A DNA stretch of 64,000 nt from an uncultured Cuneatibacter sp. (GCA_934234215.1 CAKQHB010000001.1:124001-188000); one strand, 5' to 3'. Shown: positions 8,478-16,773, numbered from the stretch's first letter. Notes: generated by a model not told the origin, from the letters alone. A program made the numbers and translations.

Positions 8478-10289
8478 TTATTTCAAAACATCTGCCAAAA
8501 CCGATGCCACGATGTCATTCTCCTCGTCCGTCTTCACCGACAGTCGAATGTAATTTCCACCGTTCAGACCCTCTTTTGTGGAAAGGTCCTTGATCAGAAT
8601 GTTATATTTGTTCAAAAGCATGTCTGCCAGCTCTCTGGAAGAATAGCCATTTTCCAGATGACACATCACATAGTTCGCCTGAGACGGGAACACGCGCAGT
8701 GCCGGAATCGCATTCAGCTTTGCCAGGTAGCGCTCACGCACGCCCATGAAACGCTGCATCGCTTCTTCGTAATCATCCTTATACTTCTCGATGATCTGCA
8801 TGTAATACTCTGCAAAAGAGTTGATGTTCCAGATCGCCAGATCCTTCTTCATCGCTGCGATCATCTGTGCATCTGCAGTCGCCAGCACACCAAGACGCAG
8901 TCCCGGCACACCGAAGGACTTGGAAATACTCTTCAATACAATCAGATTCGGATGATTGTCCAAAATCTCCTGCGTCAGCAAGGTCTGATCCGGAATGTCT
9001 GCAAAGTCCACAAAAGACTCATCCACGATCACATGAATGTTCTTTGCCCGCGCCCAATCTTCTAGACGCAGCAGATCGTTTCTCTCAATAAAATGACCGG
9101 AAGGATTGTCCGGATTGACAAGAACGATGGCTTCCACATCCCGCTCTTCATAATATGCCATAATGTCATCTACGGTATAAGAGAAGTCTTCGTTGATAAC
9201 CCAGAACGGATCTAACTGCTCCGGCTTTTTGCGGTGCGGATACTCCTCGAAGGTCGGGTAGATCAGTCCGAGACGACCGGAGAAATTCTCCATCAGGGAC
9301 TTGATCAGCTCGGCTGTACCGTTGCCGACACAAATCTGCTCCGGGCGCAGTTCAAAATACTTTGCTGCCAGCAGGCTGTTGACTGCCATACCGGAAGGAT
9401 ACTCGCGGATCAGCGTCTCAAAGTTTGTCTTCATCTCGTCCATAAACCGCTGATTCGGGAAGAACGGATTCACCAGATAGCAGAAATCATGCATGCCATG
9501 ATACCGCCAGTAACCACCAAAACGACGCATATAGCGGGTCAGCTTTTCATCGCCTTCCGCGAAAATGCTCTCGGCAATGTCCATATCCTGAATGTCATTG
9601 ATCTCATACCACTTTTCGCCCTGCAATACAATCGTTGCGATCGTGGGCTTATCCTGAAATGCCACAACTCTCAGTGCAGACTCGTAATGAGTGTCCTTGC
9701 CCCAGACGCGCACATACGCTTCCAAAAACGGCAGATAGGTCTTTCTCAGATACTTGCCGCTGAGACGATACATGCTGACAGTCTTATAGTACTGATCCTT
9801 TTCCTCAAAGCGGAAGTTCTCTGCATTGATGAATTTCTTAATATAACCGTTCTCATCCAGTGTCACAAGAGAACCATCCATCCACGGCTCCGGCTTTGAA
9901 ACGAAGGTCAGACAAGGCTGCTCCGAAGCCAACATCCGGTCTGCCAATGCCTTTTCAAAAATGACATCAGACTCAATCACCAGCGTATCTTCCTGCACCA
10001 GATACTCCTTCGCCAGAAGCAGCGAATACAGATTGCTCGTCATCTCATACTCTGCATTGTGTACAAACACAATCGGGGTCTGAACTCCCAGACTCTTTAC
10101 ATGCTCCACCAGACCGTCCGCCTGATAACCGGTCACCAGCACGATCCGGGACAGTCCTTCTTGATCCAGAATCCGCAATGAACGCTCGATCAGCGTCATG
10201 CCGCCTACCTGAACCATACACTTTGTCTGATTTTTCGTATGTTCCTTCAGCCGCTTCCCCATTCCGGCTGCCAAAATCACTGCCTGCAT
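8478..10289 (-). CDS. Nucleotidyltransferase-aminotransferase fusion (PntC-like architecture)
   Basis: A 603-residue two-domain enzyme. Residues 1-235 are a LicC-type NTP transferase (AVILAAGMGKRLKEHTKNQTKCM, then VIESDVIFEK). Residues 250-600 are a fold-type I aminotransferase or decarboxylase close to HisC/CobD (CVGNGTAELI, VNPDNPSG, PLP lysine in SISKSFGVPGLRLG). The same order occurs in PntC, which activates 2-aminoethylphosphonate with CTP. No PEP mutase or phosphonopyruvate decarboxylase is in this window, so another aminoalkyl phosphate, for example ethanolamine phosphate or serinol phosphate, is as likely. Last gene of a three-gene unit ending in a terminator. Confidence 0.8.
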   Translation of the reverse strand: MQAVILAAGMGKRLKEHTKNQTKCMVQVGGMTLIERSLRILDQEGLSRIVLVTGYQADGLVEHVKSLGVQTPIVFVHNAEYEMTSNLYSLLLAKEYLVQEDTLVIESDVIFEKALADRMLASEQPCLTFVSKPEPWMDGSLVTLDENGYIKKFINAENFRFEEKDQYYKTVSMYRLSGKYLRKTYLPFLEAYVRVWGKDTHYESALRVVAFQDKPTIATIVLQGEKWYEINDIQDMDIAESIFAEGDEKLTRYMRRFGGYWRYHGMHDFCYLVNPFFPNQRFMDEMKTNFETLIREYPSGMAVNSLLAAKYFELRPEQICVGNGTAELIKSLMENFSGRLGLIYPTFEEYPHRKKPEQLDPFWVINEDFSYTVDDIMAYYEERDVEAIVLVNPDNPSGHFIERNDLLRLEDWARAKNIHVIVDESFVDFADIPDQTLLTQEILDNHPNLIVLKSISKSFGVPGLRLGVLATADAQMIAAMKKDLAIWNINSFAEYYMQIIEKYKDDYEEAMQRFMGVRERYLAKLNAIPALRVFPSQANYVMCHLENGYSSRELADMLLNKYNILIKDLSTKEGLNGGNYIRLSVKTDEENDIVASVLADVLK

Positions 10290-10339
10290 ATTTCCCTCAT
10301 TCCTGTATCTTTAATTTCTACCTGTTTTCTGTGCGATAC

Positions 10340-10990
10340 TCAGTCTGCGTAACCGCTCTTGACCCATGCAACTGCATGCTCATAATCTGCCATCGTATCA
10401 ATCTCTTTTGTCCGGATCAACTCCATCGGCAGCGGCAGCAGCGGCACCATCATATCACAAACATGATGATCTCCCGGTGTCAGACGCGCGGTGCGCACCT
10501 GCGCCAGACCGGTCCACTCATACTCGCCCTCTTCTCTCGAAAAGCCAACGCCATAAGTCTTACCATCCTGCACCAGTGTCTTCATCAGCATCGGATCTTC
10601 CGTACAGGGAATCCCGCCGCAAACGCACTCTTCATCACTCGCCAGCACCCGCGCCAGATCGTCCGGATGTACCAGCAGATCACCGTCCAATGAAACGATC
10701 AGCTCTCTCGCATGGCGCATCGCCAGTGAGAAGCTGCCGCCGGTACCGGTGTTGCGATAGTTCTGATTCAGAACAAATAAAATGTCTTTGCGATAGGAAT
10801 TTACCACTTCCATCACACGTTCCATCTGGTAGCCGACCACGATCCGGATGTCATCAAAATCCTTCAGCTGCTCCAACTGACGGATGATCAGAGGCTTTCC
10901 ATCAATATCCACCAGGCACTTCGTCGTACCAATGCCAAGGCGGGTGCCCATACCGGCACAGCTTATAACAATTGTCTTAGAAACTGACAT
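10340..10990 (-). CDS. LicC-like sugar/choline-phosphate nucleotidyltransferase family protein
   Basis: A 216-residue single-domain NTP transferase with SCAGMGTRLGIGTTKCLVDI at the N-terminus (nucleotide loop and catalytic Lys) and SLDGDLLVHPDDLA as the metal-binding Asp region. It would transfer CMP or another nucleotide to a phosphorylated alcohol. Its start overlaps the HAD gene end by 28 bases, and the fusion gene follows 50 bases later, so all three are made together. Having two nucleotidyltransferases in one operon suggests either two activated products or one catalytic and one accessory unit. Confidence 0.82.
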   Translation of the reverse strand: MSVSKTIVISCAGMGTRLGIGTTKCLVDIDGKPLIIRQLEQLKDFDDIRIVVGYQMERVMEVVNSYRKDILFVLNQNYRNTGTGGSFSLAMRHARELIVSLDGDLLVHPDDLARVLASDEECVCGGIPCTEDPMLMKTLVQDGKTYGVGFSREEGEYEWTGLAQVRTARLTPGDHHVCDMMVPLLPLPMELIRTKEIDTMADYEHAVAWVKSGYAD

Positions 10991-11568
10991 AACTTTTCCT
11001 CCGAGTAAGTAGCATGAGTTGCACAGCGCAGCAGAGACGGGGCAATGTTTCGCACGCCGCCAAATCCGATTCCGATTTCTGCTGCTGCCAGCATATCCGC
11101 ATCATTATTTCCATCGCCGACAGCCACAAACGGACGTCCTGCAAACTGCCTGATCGCAGTGCCCTTGTCCATAATCTCATCGACGCTCACAACCTGATCG
11201 TTCTCCACCGTTGCATGGGAGCTGATGCAATGATCTTCCATCCCCATCGTTGCCATCAGATCACAAATCCACACATCCAGATTCCCCGTCACAACGTAGC
11301 AGCGCTCCTTATTCTCCCGGATAAACTGCGCTAATTCCTCGTGTACCGGAATCTCGCGGATCATCTCCCGTGCCACACTGACCGGTACTTCCTTCAAAAT
11401 GTTTACCCGCTCTAAGAAACTCCGTTCAAAAGGAATTTCGCCCTGCATCGTCCGCTCGGTCAGTTCTTTCATCTCTGCTTCCTTGTGAAGCTTTCCGGCC
11501 AGCTCCGGCAGAATCTCTTTTCTGGTGATAGTTGCATCCAGATCAAATAAAAATATATAGTCGCTCAA
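10963..11568 (-). CDS. HAD-IB family phosphatase (SerB-like)
   Basis: A 201-residue haloacid-dehalogenase phosphatase. Motif I is FLFDLDATIT (nucleophile Asp, with A where G is usual), and motif III is VGDGNNDADMLAAA. It resembles phosphoserine phosphatase and would remove phosphate from a small metabolite made or used by the cassette. I place the start at a TTG at 11568 because AAGGAGGG is seven bases upstream; an in-frame GTG at 11592 would overlap that site. First gene after the promoter at 11619-11647. Confidence 0.82.
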   Translation of the reverse strand: MSDYIFLFDLDATITRKEILPELAGKLHKEAEMKELTERTMQGEIPFERSFLERVNILKEVPVSVAREMIREIPVHEELAQFIRENKERCYVVTGNLDVWICDLMATMGMEDHCISSHATVENDQVVSVDEIMDKGTAIRQFAGRPFVAVGDGNNDADMLAAAEIGIGFGGVRNIAPSLLRCATHATYSEEKLCQFLRQLL

Positions 11569-11618
11569 CGAACGATCCCTCCTTCCGGGCACAAAATCCC
11601 CCGGGCATACTTTTTCTT

Positions 11619-11647
11619 ATCATATCACCTTCGAGGGGGGAGTGCAA
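11619..11647 (-). promoter_or_regulatory. Promoter of the HAD/nucleotidyltransferase/aminotransferase cassette
   Basis: Minus-strand TTGCAC (11647-11642), 17-base spacer, TATGAT (11624-11619). The predicted leader is about 45 nt. It shows the cassette is an independent unit from the upstream ASCH gene. Confidence 0.7.
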
Positions 11648-11694
11648 GAGGTTCATGTTACAAGAATGCGATCGTAAGTTTCATACTCACCTCA

Positions 11695-12144
11695 TTAACA
11701 ATAAACCACTTTAAACTCTTCCAGCACACAATCTCCGCTTTCGTCGAAGTCGAGTCCCGCCGCCTGATAATCCGGCAAGAAAGCTCGATAGTGAACTTCC
11801 CGCCATTTTTCCAGACTGCGGTCATCCTCGCCCTCTTTTTCTGCATGCTCCGCACAGACCTGATCAAACGGCACAATAGACACTTTTACGTCCTGAATCA
11901 CACAGGCAGCTTCCCCGCTGTCAAATAAAATTACACTGTATGTCCCAACTTCCGGCAGTTCTTCCTTCGCCTGCTCATAAGAAAGCTTTGTGCTCGAAGT
12001 TGCCGTCTTTTGCCCTGCCAGCACCAGTTTTGCCAGTTCATCCGCAAATTTACCGCCGCCACAAAACTTCCAGATGTCATGCCGTATCGCACTGTCTGTA
12101 TGCGTGGAACGACAAAATTCCTGCCACATCTGTTCTCCTGTCAT
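11695..12144 (-). CDS. ASCH domain protein
   Basis: A 149-residue protein with the ASCH beta-barrel fold. The core runs KLVLAGQKTATSSTKLSYEQ to YSVILFDSGEAACVIQDVKV, then a C-terminal EVHYRAFLPD segment. ASCH proteins are thought to bind or process RNA; relatives include YqfB, which hydrolyses N4-acetylcytidine. The substrate here is unknown. The start at 12144 has AGGAGG six bases upstream. It lies 18 bases after the EFR1 gene on the same strand, so the two are probably co-transcribed. Confidence 0.82.
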   Translation of the reverse strand: MTGEQMWQEFCRSTHTDSAIRHDIWKFCGGGKFADELAKLVLAGQKTATSSTKLSYEQAKEELPEVGTYSVILFDSGEAACVIQDVKVSIVPFDQVCAEHAEKEGEDDRSLEKWREVHYRAFLPDYQAAGLDFDESGDCVLEEFKVVYC

Positions 12145-12162
12145 ATTACTCCTCCTCACAGA

Positions 12163-12921
12163 CTACTTCCTTTTTAATTCTTCAAAATGATACCGCGGCT
12201 TTCCAATACTCTTTTTTCCGTATTCGATGGCTTTCATCGGGCAATAGCAAATACATGCCATGCAATGCGTGCAATTCCTGCCCCACCCCGGTTTTCCATC
12301 TTTCAGATGAATATTATTCAGTGGACATTTTGCAACACACGTTCCACAGCCGGTGCATCCGTCACTCGCCTGAAATGCATCTGCTTTCACAAAGAACCGA
12401 TAAAAGATCGGATTCACCGGGCCACTCATAAAACGATCGTAGAAATTATTTCGTGGTGCGGGAAATGCTCCGTTTGTCTTAATATGCAAAATGACATCTT
12501 CTATGTCCGGCTCTGCCCTCTCCACAATTTTTCTGGCCTTTTCTGTTTGCGGTGCGTCAAACATGGCAATATAATTTTCCGGCATAACGATCTGCGCCGT
12601 TCCCATGTAGGATAGCTGCTTTTTCTCTGCAAGGAGACGATTGTATTTTGCCGCATTACCGATTTCTCCACCGCAGTCCATCACAAACCAGATGCGTTCC
12701 GCACCCATAAGCTCCGTTTTGGAAAGCCAGTCTGCTACAATACGTGGAATCCGCCATGCATAGGTCGGCGTCACAAGTACTACATTCTGCCCTGTCCGCA
12801 CCGGCGCATCATCCTGCTGCTTTATTTTTTGATTTAGATCTACCACTTCCTCCCGCAGCGCCTCTGCGATACGCGCTGCGATGTACCGACTGTTCCCGGT
12901 TCCGGAAAAACAAAAGATCAT
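12163..12921 (-). CDS. EFR1-family flavodoxin-ferredoxin protein
   Basis: A 252-residue electron carrier. The N-terminal flavodoxin-like part starts IFCFSGTGNSRYIA (FMN phosphate loop) and contains VTPTYAWRIPRIV. The C-terminal part carries two 4Fe-4S motifs, CTGCGTCVAKCP and CTHCMACICYCP. EFR1 proteins are common in Clostridia and presumably shuttle low-potential electrons; partners are unknown. The binding site is GGAGG before 12921. A broken second copy of the flavodoxin half lies upstream at 13143-13412. Confidence 0.88.
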   Translation of the reverse strand: MIFCFSGTGNSRYIAARIAEALREEVVDLNQKIKQQDDAPVRTGQNVVLVTPTYAWRIPRIVADWLSKTELMGAERIWFVMDCGGEIGNAAKYNRLLAEKKQLSYMGTAQIVMPENYIAMFDAPQTEKARKIVERAEPDIEDVILHIKTNGAFPAPRNNFYDRFMSGPVNPIFYRFFVKADAFQASDGCTGCGTCVAKCPLNNIHLKDGKPGWGRNCTHCMACICYCPMKAIEYGKKSIGKPRYHFEELKRK

Positions 12922-13142
12922 AAGAGCAACACCTCCGTAAAATGTAATTTCAATCTGCCTCGCAATAAAAAAGAATATCCGCCTTCCCTTCTTGCATACT
13001 GTCTGTCATAGAATCATCCTTCCAAACAGCGGAAACGGCTCATTCGAAATGTTGATATCTGCCTTGTGTTCTTTGGCAATTCTTCTGATTTCGATCATTT
13101 TATATCGCTTTTCAGCTTTTCGCTTTATGTTTCTCTGTACTT
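12922..13142 (-). pseudogene. Possible gene remnant between the two EFR1 genes
   Basis: On the minus strand one frame reads KMIEIRRIAKEHKADINI followed by SNEPFPLFGRMIL and a stop near 13009. This is protein-like but has no binding site and no recognised domain ending; it looks like the tail of a decayed gene, perhaps an acetyltransferase. Support is weak. Confidence 0.3.
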
Positions 13143-13412
13143 TCACGTTCGGATTCGTATACTGTCCATGCTTTTTTGTATTGCTGCCGTACTGAATCGA
13201 AAATTTGGGACAGCGATGCAGCTTAATTCTTTCACAATACTCGGCAGTCCCCAGAAATACGTTGGAGAAACAATCCCAATCTGATCACCCGTAAAAGAAT
13301 ACTCGCCGCGTTGTATGCAATCCACAATCGAAACCGCTTCCTGTCCCAAAGCTGCTCCAAGTCTCGACGTAACATACTTGCAATTTCCAGTTGCCGAAAA
13401 ATATAAAATCAT
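13143..13412 (-). pseudogene. Truncated EFR1 flavodoxin fragment
   Basis: An 89-residue frame starting ILYFSATGNCKYVTSRLGAAL with VSPTYFWGLPSIVKEL, clearly the flavodoxin half of an EFR1 protein. The homology stops near residue 70 and the frame then ends with an unrelated tail. The two ferredoxin motifs are missing and are not found in other frames nearby. No good ribosome binding site precedes it. It appears to be a decayed paralogue of the intact gene at 12163-12921. Confidence 0.7.
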
Positions 13413-13459
13413 GCACTCGTTCTCACTAATTTGTGAAATAAGACATTATCCAACTCACC

Positions 13460-13867
13460 TTACCAGTCGCGCTCTGTTTCCGCCAACTTTTCTCTTAAAA
13501 CCTTTTCAAGCTCTGTAAAAGCGGGGAGGAAACTATTCTCTATCAACAGAACCATTTCGTCAATTTCATCTTCATTGTAGATATGAACTGACGTATTTCG
13601 TTTTTTTAACATTAACAGCCATACTGCTGAGTCATTCAAAAATCCAACTTTATAAGCAAGCTGCAAAACCTCTCGCGGAGAACCTGTAGCAGCTTCCTCA
13701 ATACCATGTAATTTCATTACTTCCTGCAAAGCTTTCCATGCAAGTTCGAAAGTCAGATTAAATTGACCGATAACACCTGTTCTGTAAATATCATTCGTTT
13801 CTGCAAATTTAAAATCAGCACTTTTCAATATCGACAGGCAATTCGAGAAATTATCCAACTTTTTCAT
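13460..13867 (-). CDS. HEPN-family toxin (HI0074/HepT-like)
   Basis: About 135 residues, all-helical, of the nucleotidyltransferase-substrate-binding (HI0074) family. It has the family segment GQFNLTFELAWKALQEVM and the HEPN ribonuclease motif R-x4-H in KKRNTSVHIYNE. In characterised MNT/HEPN pairs the HEPN protein is an RNase toxin silenced by AMPylation from the MNT partner (type VII systems). It overlaps the MNT gene end by 17 bases (start at 13867; an alternative ATG at 13882 lacks spacing for its binding site). The toxin role is inferred from the family. Confidence 0.82.
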   Translation of the reverse strand: MKKLDNFSNCLSILKSADFKFAETNDIYRTGVIGQFNLTFELAWKALQEVMKLHGIEEAATGSPREVLQLAYKVGFLNDSAVWLLMLKKRNTSVHIYNEDEIDEMVLLIENSFLPAFTELEKVLREKLAETERDW

Positions 13868-14144
13868 AAATAACAATCCCATCCCTTTCTATTTCTTTTT
13901 TTAATTCATCAGAAATTGGCTTATCCGCCTGCACAATATCAAACATCAGGAGAGAATGTATTTTTTCTTTGACATCCCAATAAAATCCATCAAAATCTCC
14001 GCCGTACACAGCAATATCGATATCGCTTCTTTCCGTATTTGTGCCTCGCGCACGCGAACCAAACAATATAATCTTTGTAACAGAATACTTTCGAGCAAAA
14101 GAAGAAAGCTCTCTTAAAATCCGATCTGGCAAATTACATTTCAT
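13851..14144 (-). CDS. Minimal nucleotidyltransferase antitoxin (MntA-like)
   Basis: A 97-residue minimal nucleotidyltransferase with the catalytic motif ILFGSRARGTNTERSDIDIAV (GSx10DxD). In type VII toxin-antitoxin pairs this protein AMPylates a tyrosine of the HEPN toxin and blocks it. It is the first gene of the pair, with GGAGGG upstream of 14144, and its end overlaps the HEPN start. Both genes look A+T richer than their neighbours, consistent with acquisition. Confidence 0.85.
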   Translation of the reverse strand: MKCNLPDRILRELSSFARKYSVTKIILFGSRARGTNTERSDIDIAVYGGDFDGFYWDVKEKIHSLLMFDIVQADKPISDELKKEIERDGIVIYEKVG

Positions 14145-14398
14145 ATCTTGCGCCCTCCAAATTCAACAATAAAAGACTCATGCTTGATTCATAAGTATTT
14201 CCAATATACATTCCCAACAAACGCCTCTGCTCACGCCCTCTTTCAGCAAACACTTTTCTGTGTAGAGCCAGAGCAACCACCGCGCAATCCTGTCTGCATC
14301 ACATTTCCAATCAACATCGCTCTCTCGAAATATCCCACCGCAGGACAGGCAATCCGTCTGTTGCCCGTCCTGCATGGGACTATTTTGAGAAACTGTGT
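14145..14398. other. Short intergenic stretch with a hairpin and an unassigned cysteine-bearing frame
   Basis: A hairpin at about 14341-14374 (GCAGGAC / GTCCTGC with inner GGCAA / TTGCC) follows the rlmD stop. A minus-strand 65-codon frame (14178-14375) contains CLSCGG and CWEC, which looks like a zinc site, but it has no ribosome binding site and its start lies in the hairpin; I do not call it a gene. Confidence 0.4.
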
Positions 14399-15568
14399 TT
14401 ACTCCCGTTCCAGCAGCACCACATTCTCAATATGCCCTTCCGTCCCCGGGAACATATCCACAGGCCAGTCTCTCACCGCTTCATATCCCTGCTTGCGGAA
14501 TGTTTTCAGGTCTCTTGCCAGCGTATCCACACCACAGGAGATGTATACCACTCTCTTTGGTGCAAGCTTTGCGAGAGAACGAATAAAGCTGTCAGTGCTG
14601 CCGCTGCGGGGTGGATCCAAAAAGACAACATCAATTTTCTCACCAGCGGCTGCCGCCTGTTCCATCCATTCCGTCGCGTCTGCGCACACAAAGCGGATGT
14701 TTTTCAGCTGGTTTGCCTTTGCATTGCCAATGGCATCCCGCACAGCATCGGGGTTCAGTTCCACGCCAATGACCGGATTTTTCGTGACAGCTGCCGCCGA
14801 CATGCCGATCGTTCCAATGCCGCAATAAGCATCCAATACGCGCTCGCCGGGCTGCAGATTTGCGGCCTCGATCGCCAGACGGTACAGCACTTCGGTCTGT
14901 TTCGGATTGACCTGATAGAACGATGCCGGGGAAATTGCAAAGCTCAGTCCCATCAGGCGGTCGATGATCTTGCCCGGTCCGTACAGCACTTTATTTCGGT
15001 CGCCCAGCAGAAAGGTCGTGCGCTTTGGATTGACATTCTGAACGATGGTGGTGATCTCCGGGTGCTTTTCGCGCAATACTTTTACGAAGTTTTTCGCGCC
15101 CGGCCATGTGATCTCTGCAGTGACAAGCACGACCATGACCTGTCCCGTGGCTACAGCGCGGCGCACAATGACATGGCGCAGGAAACCGCGCTCGCTGTCT
15201 TCATCATATGTCCGAATTTTAAAAGACGGCAGCAGACTCCAGATCGTGTCGATGATTTTCTGACACTGGCGATCTTCGATCAAGCAATCTTTCACCTGAA
15301 TGATATCGTGAGTTCCCTGCTTGTAAATGCCGTAGATCGGGTGACCTTTTTTGTCCAGACCGAATACGCGATGCACTTTGTTGCGATAATAATAGGGATA
15401 GTACATGCCTGCCACCGGCTCCACCGGGCAAAACGATCCGATCAGACGCTTTACCAGACGGTGCTTGCGCTCCAGCTGCTCCTCATATGCCATTCCCTGA
15501 TACTGACAGCCGCCGCACTTTTTCTGAAAATTGCAGCTGCGACAGACTTCTTTTTTCTCTTCTGCCAT
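14399..15568 (-). CDS. 23S rRNA (uracil-5-)-methyltransferase, RlmD/TrmA family
   Basis: A 389-residue SAM-dependent methyltransferase. An N-terminal 4Fe-4S motif CRSCNFQKKCGGCQYQ is followed by the SAM-binding LDAYCGIGTIGMSAAA. The catalytic region is VFLDPPRSGS, then VVYISCGVDTLARDL, whose Cys is the expected nucleophile. Such enzymes make 5-methyluridine in 23S rRNA; Firmicutes RlmCD can act at two sites, so the exact site is open. The N-terminal TRAM domain seen in longer relatives is absent. The start at 15568 has GGGAG nine bases upstream, and a hairpin (15587-15618) abuts it. Confidence 0.88.
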   Translation of the reverse strand: MAEEKKEVCRSCNFQKKCGGCQYQGMAYEEQLERKHRLVKRLIGSFCPVEPVAGMYYPYYYRNKVHRVFGLDKKGHPIYGIYKQGTHDIIQVKDCLIEDRQCQKIIDTIWSLLPSFKIRTYDEDSERGFLRHVIVRRAVATGQVMVVLVTAEITWPGAKNFVKVLREKHPEITTIVQNVNPKRTTFLLGDRNKVLYGPGKIIDRLMGLSFAISPASFYQVNPKQTEVLYRLAIEAANLQPGERVLDAYCGIGTIGMSAAAVTKNPVIGVELNPDAVRDAIGNAKANQLKNIRFVCADATEWMEQAAAAGEKIDVVFLDPPRSGSTDSFIRSLAKLAPKRVVYISCGVDTLARDLKTFRKQGYEAVRDWPVDMFPGTEGHIENVVLLERE

Positions 15569-15733
15569 AAATCTATACTCCCATCCGGAGCATCGGTTTC
15601 TGTGATTCCCGACGCTCCTGTTTCTGTTCTTTTTCTGCGAAAATCTCTGTGATTTCTGTTCCTTTATCATCGCATATTTTCCTCGAAAATACAACGGCGG
15701 TATTTGTGTATTCGAAAAAATACAGAAACCCGA

Positions 15734-15762
15734 TTGACAAATACCGTAACATCGCTTATTAT
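15734..15762 (+). promoter_or_regulatory. Promoter of the aldolase operon
   Basis: TTGACA (15734-15739), 17-base spacer, TATTAT (15757-15762). The three palindromes at 15773-15840 begin about 10 bases downstream, where a repressor would block elongation or initiation. Confidence 0.7.
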
Positions 15763-15772
15763 GATAGCGCAC

Positions 15773-15840
15773 TTGTATATACATGTACAAACAGTTTGAT
15801 ACATGTATCACAAACTATTTGTACGATGCTGTATACACAG
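15773..15840 (+). promoter_or_regulatory. Three palindromic operator-like sites upstream of the aldolase gene
   Basis: Site 1 TTGTATATACATGTACAA (15773-15790, imperfect), site 2 TGATACATGTATCA (15797-15810, perfect) and site 3 CTGTATACACAG (15829-15840, near-perfect). All share GTAT/ATAC half sites, like operators of GntR/HutC-type regulators. The GntR-UTRA gene at 17801 is the natural candidate to bind them. Confidence 0.6.
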
Positions 15841-15921
15841 GTACGACCGTTGTAACCCTGCAAACACAGTTGCCGATCCCATTTTCCGATCGGCTCACAT
15901 CAAGAAACGGAGAAACAAATC

Positions 15922-16773
15922 ATGAAAACCAATTCTATTTTAACCGAATTACAGAACGCAAAAGCACATTCCTACGCGGTAGGCGCTTTTAATATTTTCA
16001 ACTATCTGTCCGCCCGTGCAGTTATCCGCGGCGCTCAGAAACTGGCTCTGCCGGTTATTTTACAGACTTCCATGCAGACGGTACGTCGTTTCGGACCGGA
16101 AGAGCTGGGTACGATGCTGCGTCAGCTGGCATGGAACGCTTCCACAAACGTGATCATTCATCTGGATCACTGCACAAATCTGGACATGGCAAAGGCTTGT
16201 ATGGATGCCGGCTGGGATTCCATCATGTTCGATGGTTCCGCACTTCCGTTAGAGGAAAATATCCGTCTGTGCCAGGAGGTTGTTTCTTATGCGCATCCCC
16301 GCGGCATCTATGTCGAAGGTGAACTTGGCAGAATCGGCGGCGTTGAGGACGACATCGCAGTTAAGGCTTCTGAGACTTCTCAGGCATCGGTAGAGGAAGC
16401 AATCCGCTTCGTAAAGGAATCCGGCATTGATACCTTCGCTCCGGCAATCGGTACTGCACATGGTCAGTATCACTCCGCTCCCAAAATCAAGTTTGACCTC
16501 GTTGCGGAATTAAAGAATGCCGTTGATACCCCCATCGTTATCCACGGCGGCACCGGTCTTCCAGAGACCACTTTCCGCAAGCTGATCCGCAACGGCGGCG
16601 CAAAGGTCAATGTTTCCACCGCCATTAAGCAGGCTTACATCCATGGCTGCCAGGAATACATGAAAGAAAATCCGGAACTGTTAGACCCGATCGGATTTGA
16701 CCAGTTCCTGAACTGCCGCATTGAGGAGACTGCTATGAAGCACATGGAGCTGTTCCATCGCGACTTTCTGTAA
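15922..16773 (+). CDS. Class II ketose-bisphosphate aldolase
   Basis: A 283-residue zinc aldolase of the Fba/KbaY/GatY family. The zinc and catalytic region HLDHCTNLDMAKACMDAG and SIMFDGSALPLEENI are present, followed by VEGELGRIGGVEDD and VIHGGTGLPE. It splits a ketose bisphosphate (fructose, tagatose or a related sugar) into dihydroxyacetone phosphate and an aldehyde. Length and sequence are nearer KbaY/GatY-type catabolic aldolases than the glycolytic enzyme, and control by a neighbouring GntR repressor favours a peripheral sugar. No kinase or transporter is in the operon, so the substrate is unknown. Confidence 0.88.
   Translation: MKTNSILTELQNAKAHSYAVGAFNIFNYLSARAVIRGAQKLALPVILQTSMQTVRRFGPEELGTMLRQLAWNASTNVIIHLDHCTNLDMAKACMDAGWDSIMFDGSALPLEENIRLCQEVVSYAHPRGIYVEGELGRIGGVEDDIAVKASETSQASVEEAIRFVKESGIDTFAPAIGTAHGQYHSAPKIKFDLVAELKNAVDTPIVIHGGTGLPETTFRKLIRNGGAKVNVSTAIKQAYIHGCQEYMKENPELLDPIGFDQFLNCRIEETAMKHMELFHRDFL

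Noticed and set aside
8478..11568. Phosphonate biosynthesis cluster
   Set aside because: The fusion is PntC-like, but PEP mutase and phosphonopyruvate decarboxylase are missing here, so a phosphonate product is not claimed.
14178..14375. 65-codon minus-strand frame with CLSCGG and CWEC
   Set aside because: The start lies inside a hairpin, has no ribosome binding site, and no family match is recognised. Kept only as a note.
14432..15652. Long plus-strand frame opposite rlmD
   Set aside because: Fully antisense to a well-identified methyltransferase and of unusual composition rich in Cys, His and Arg.
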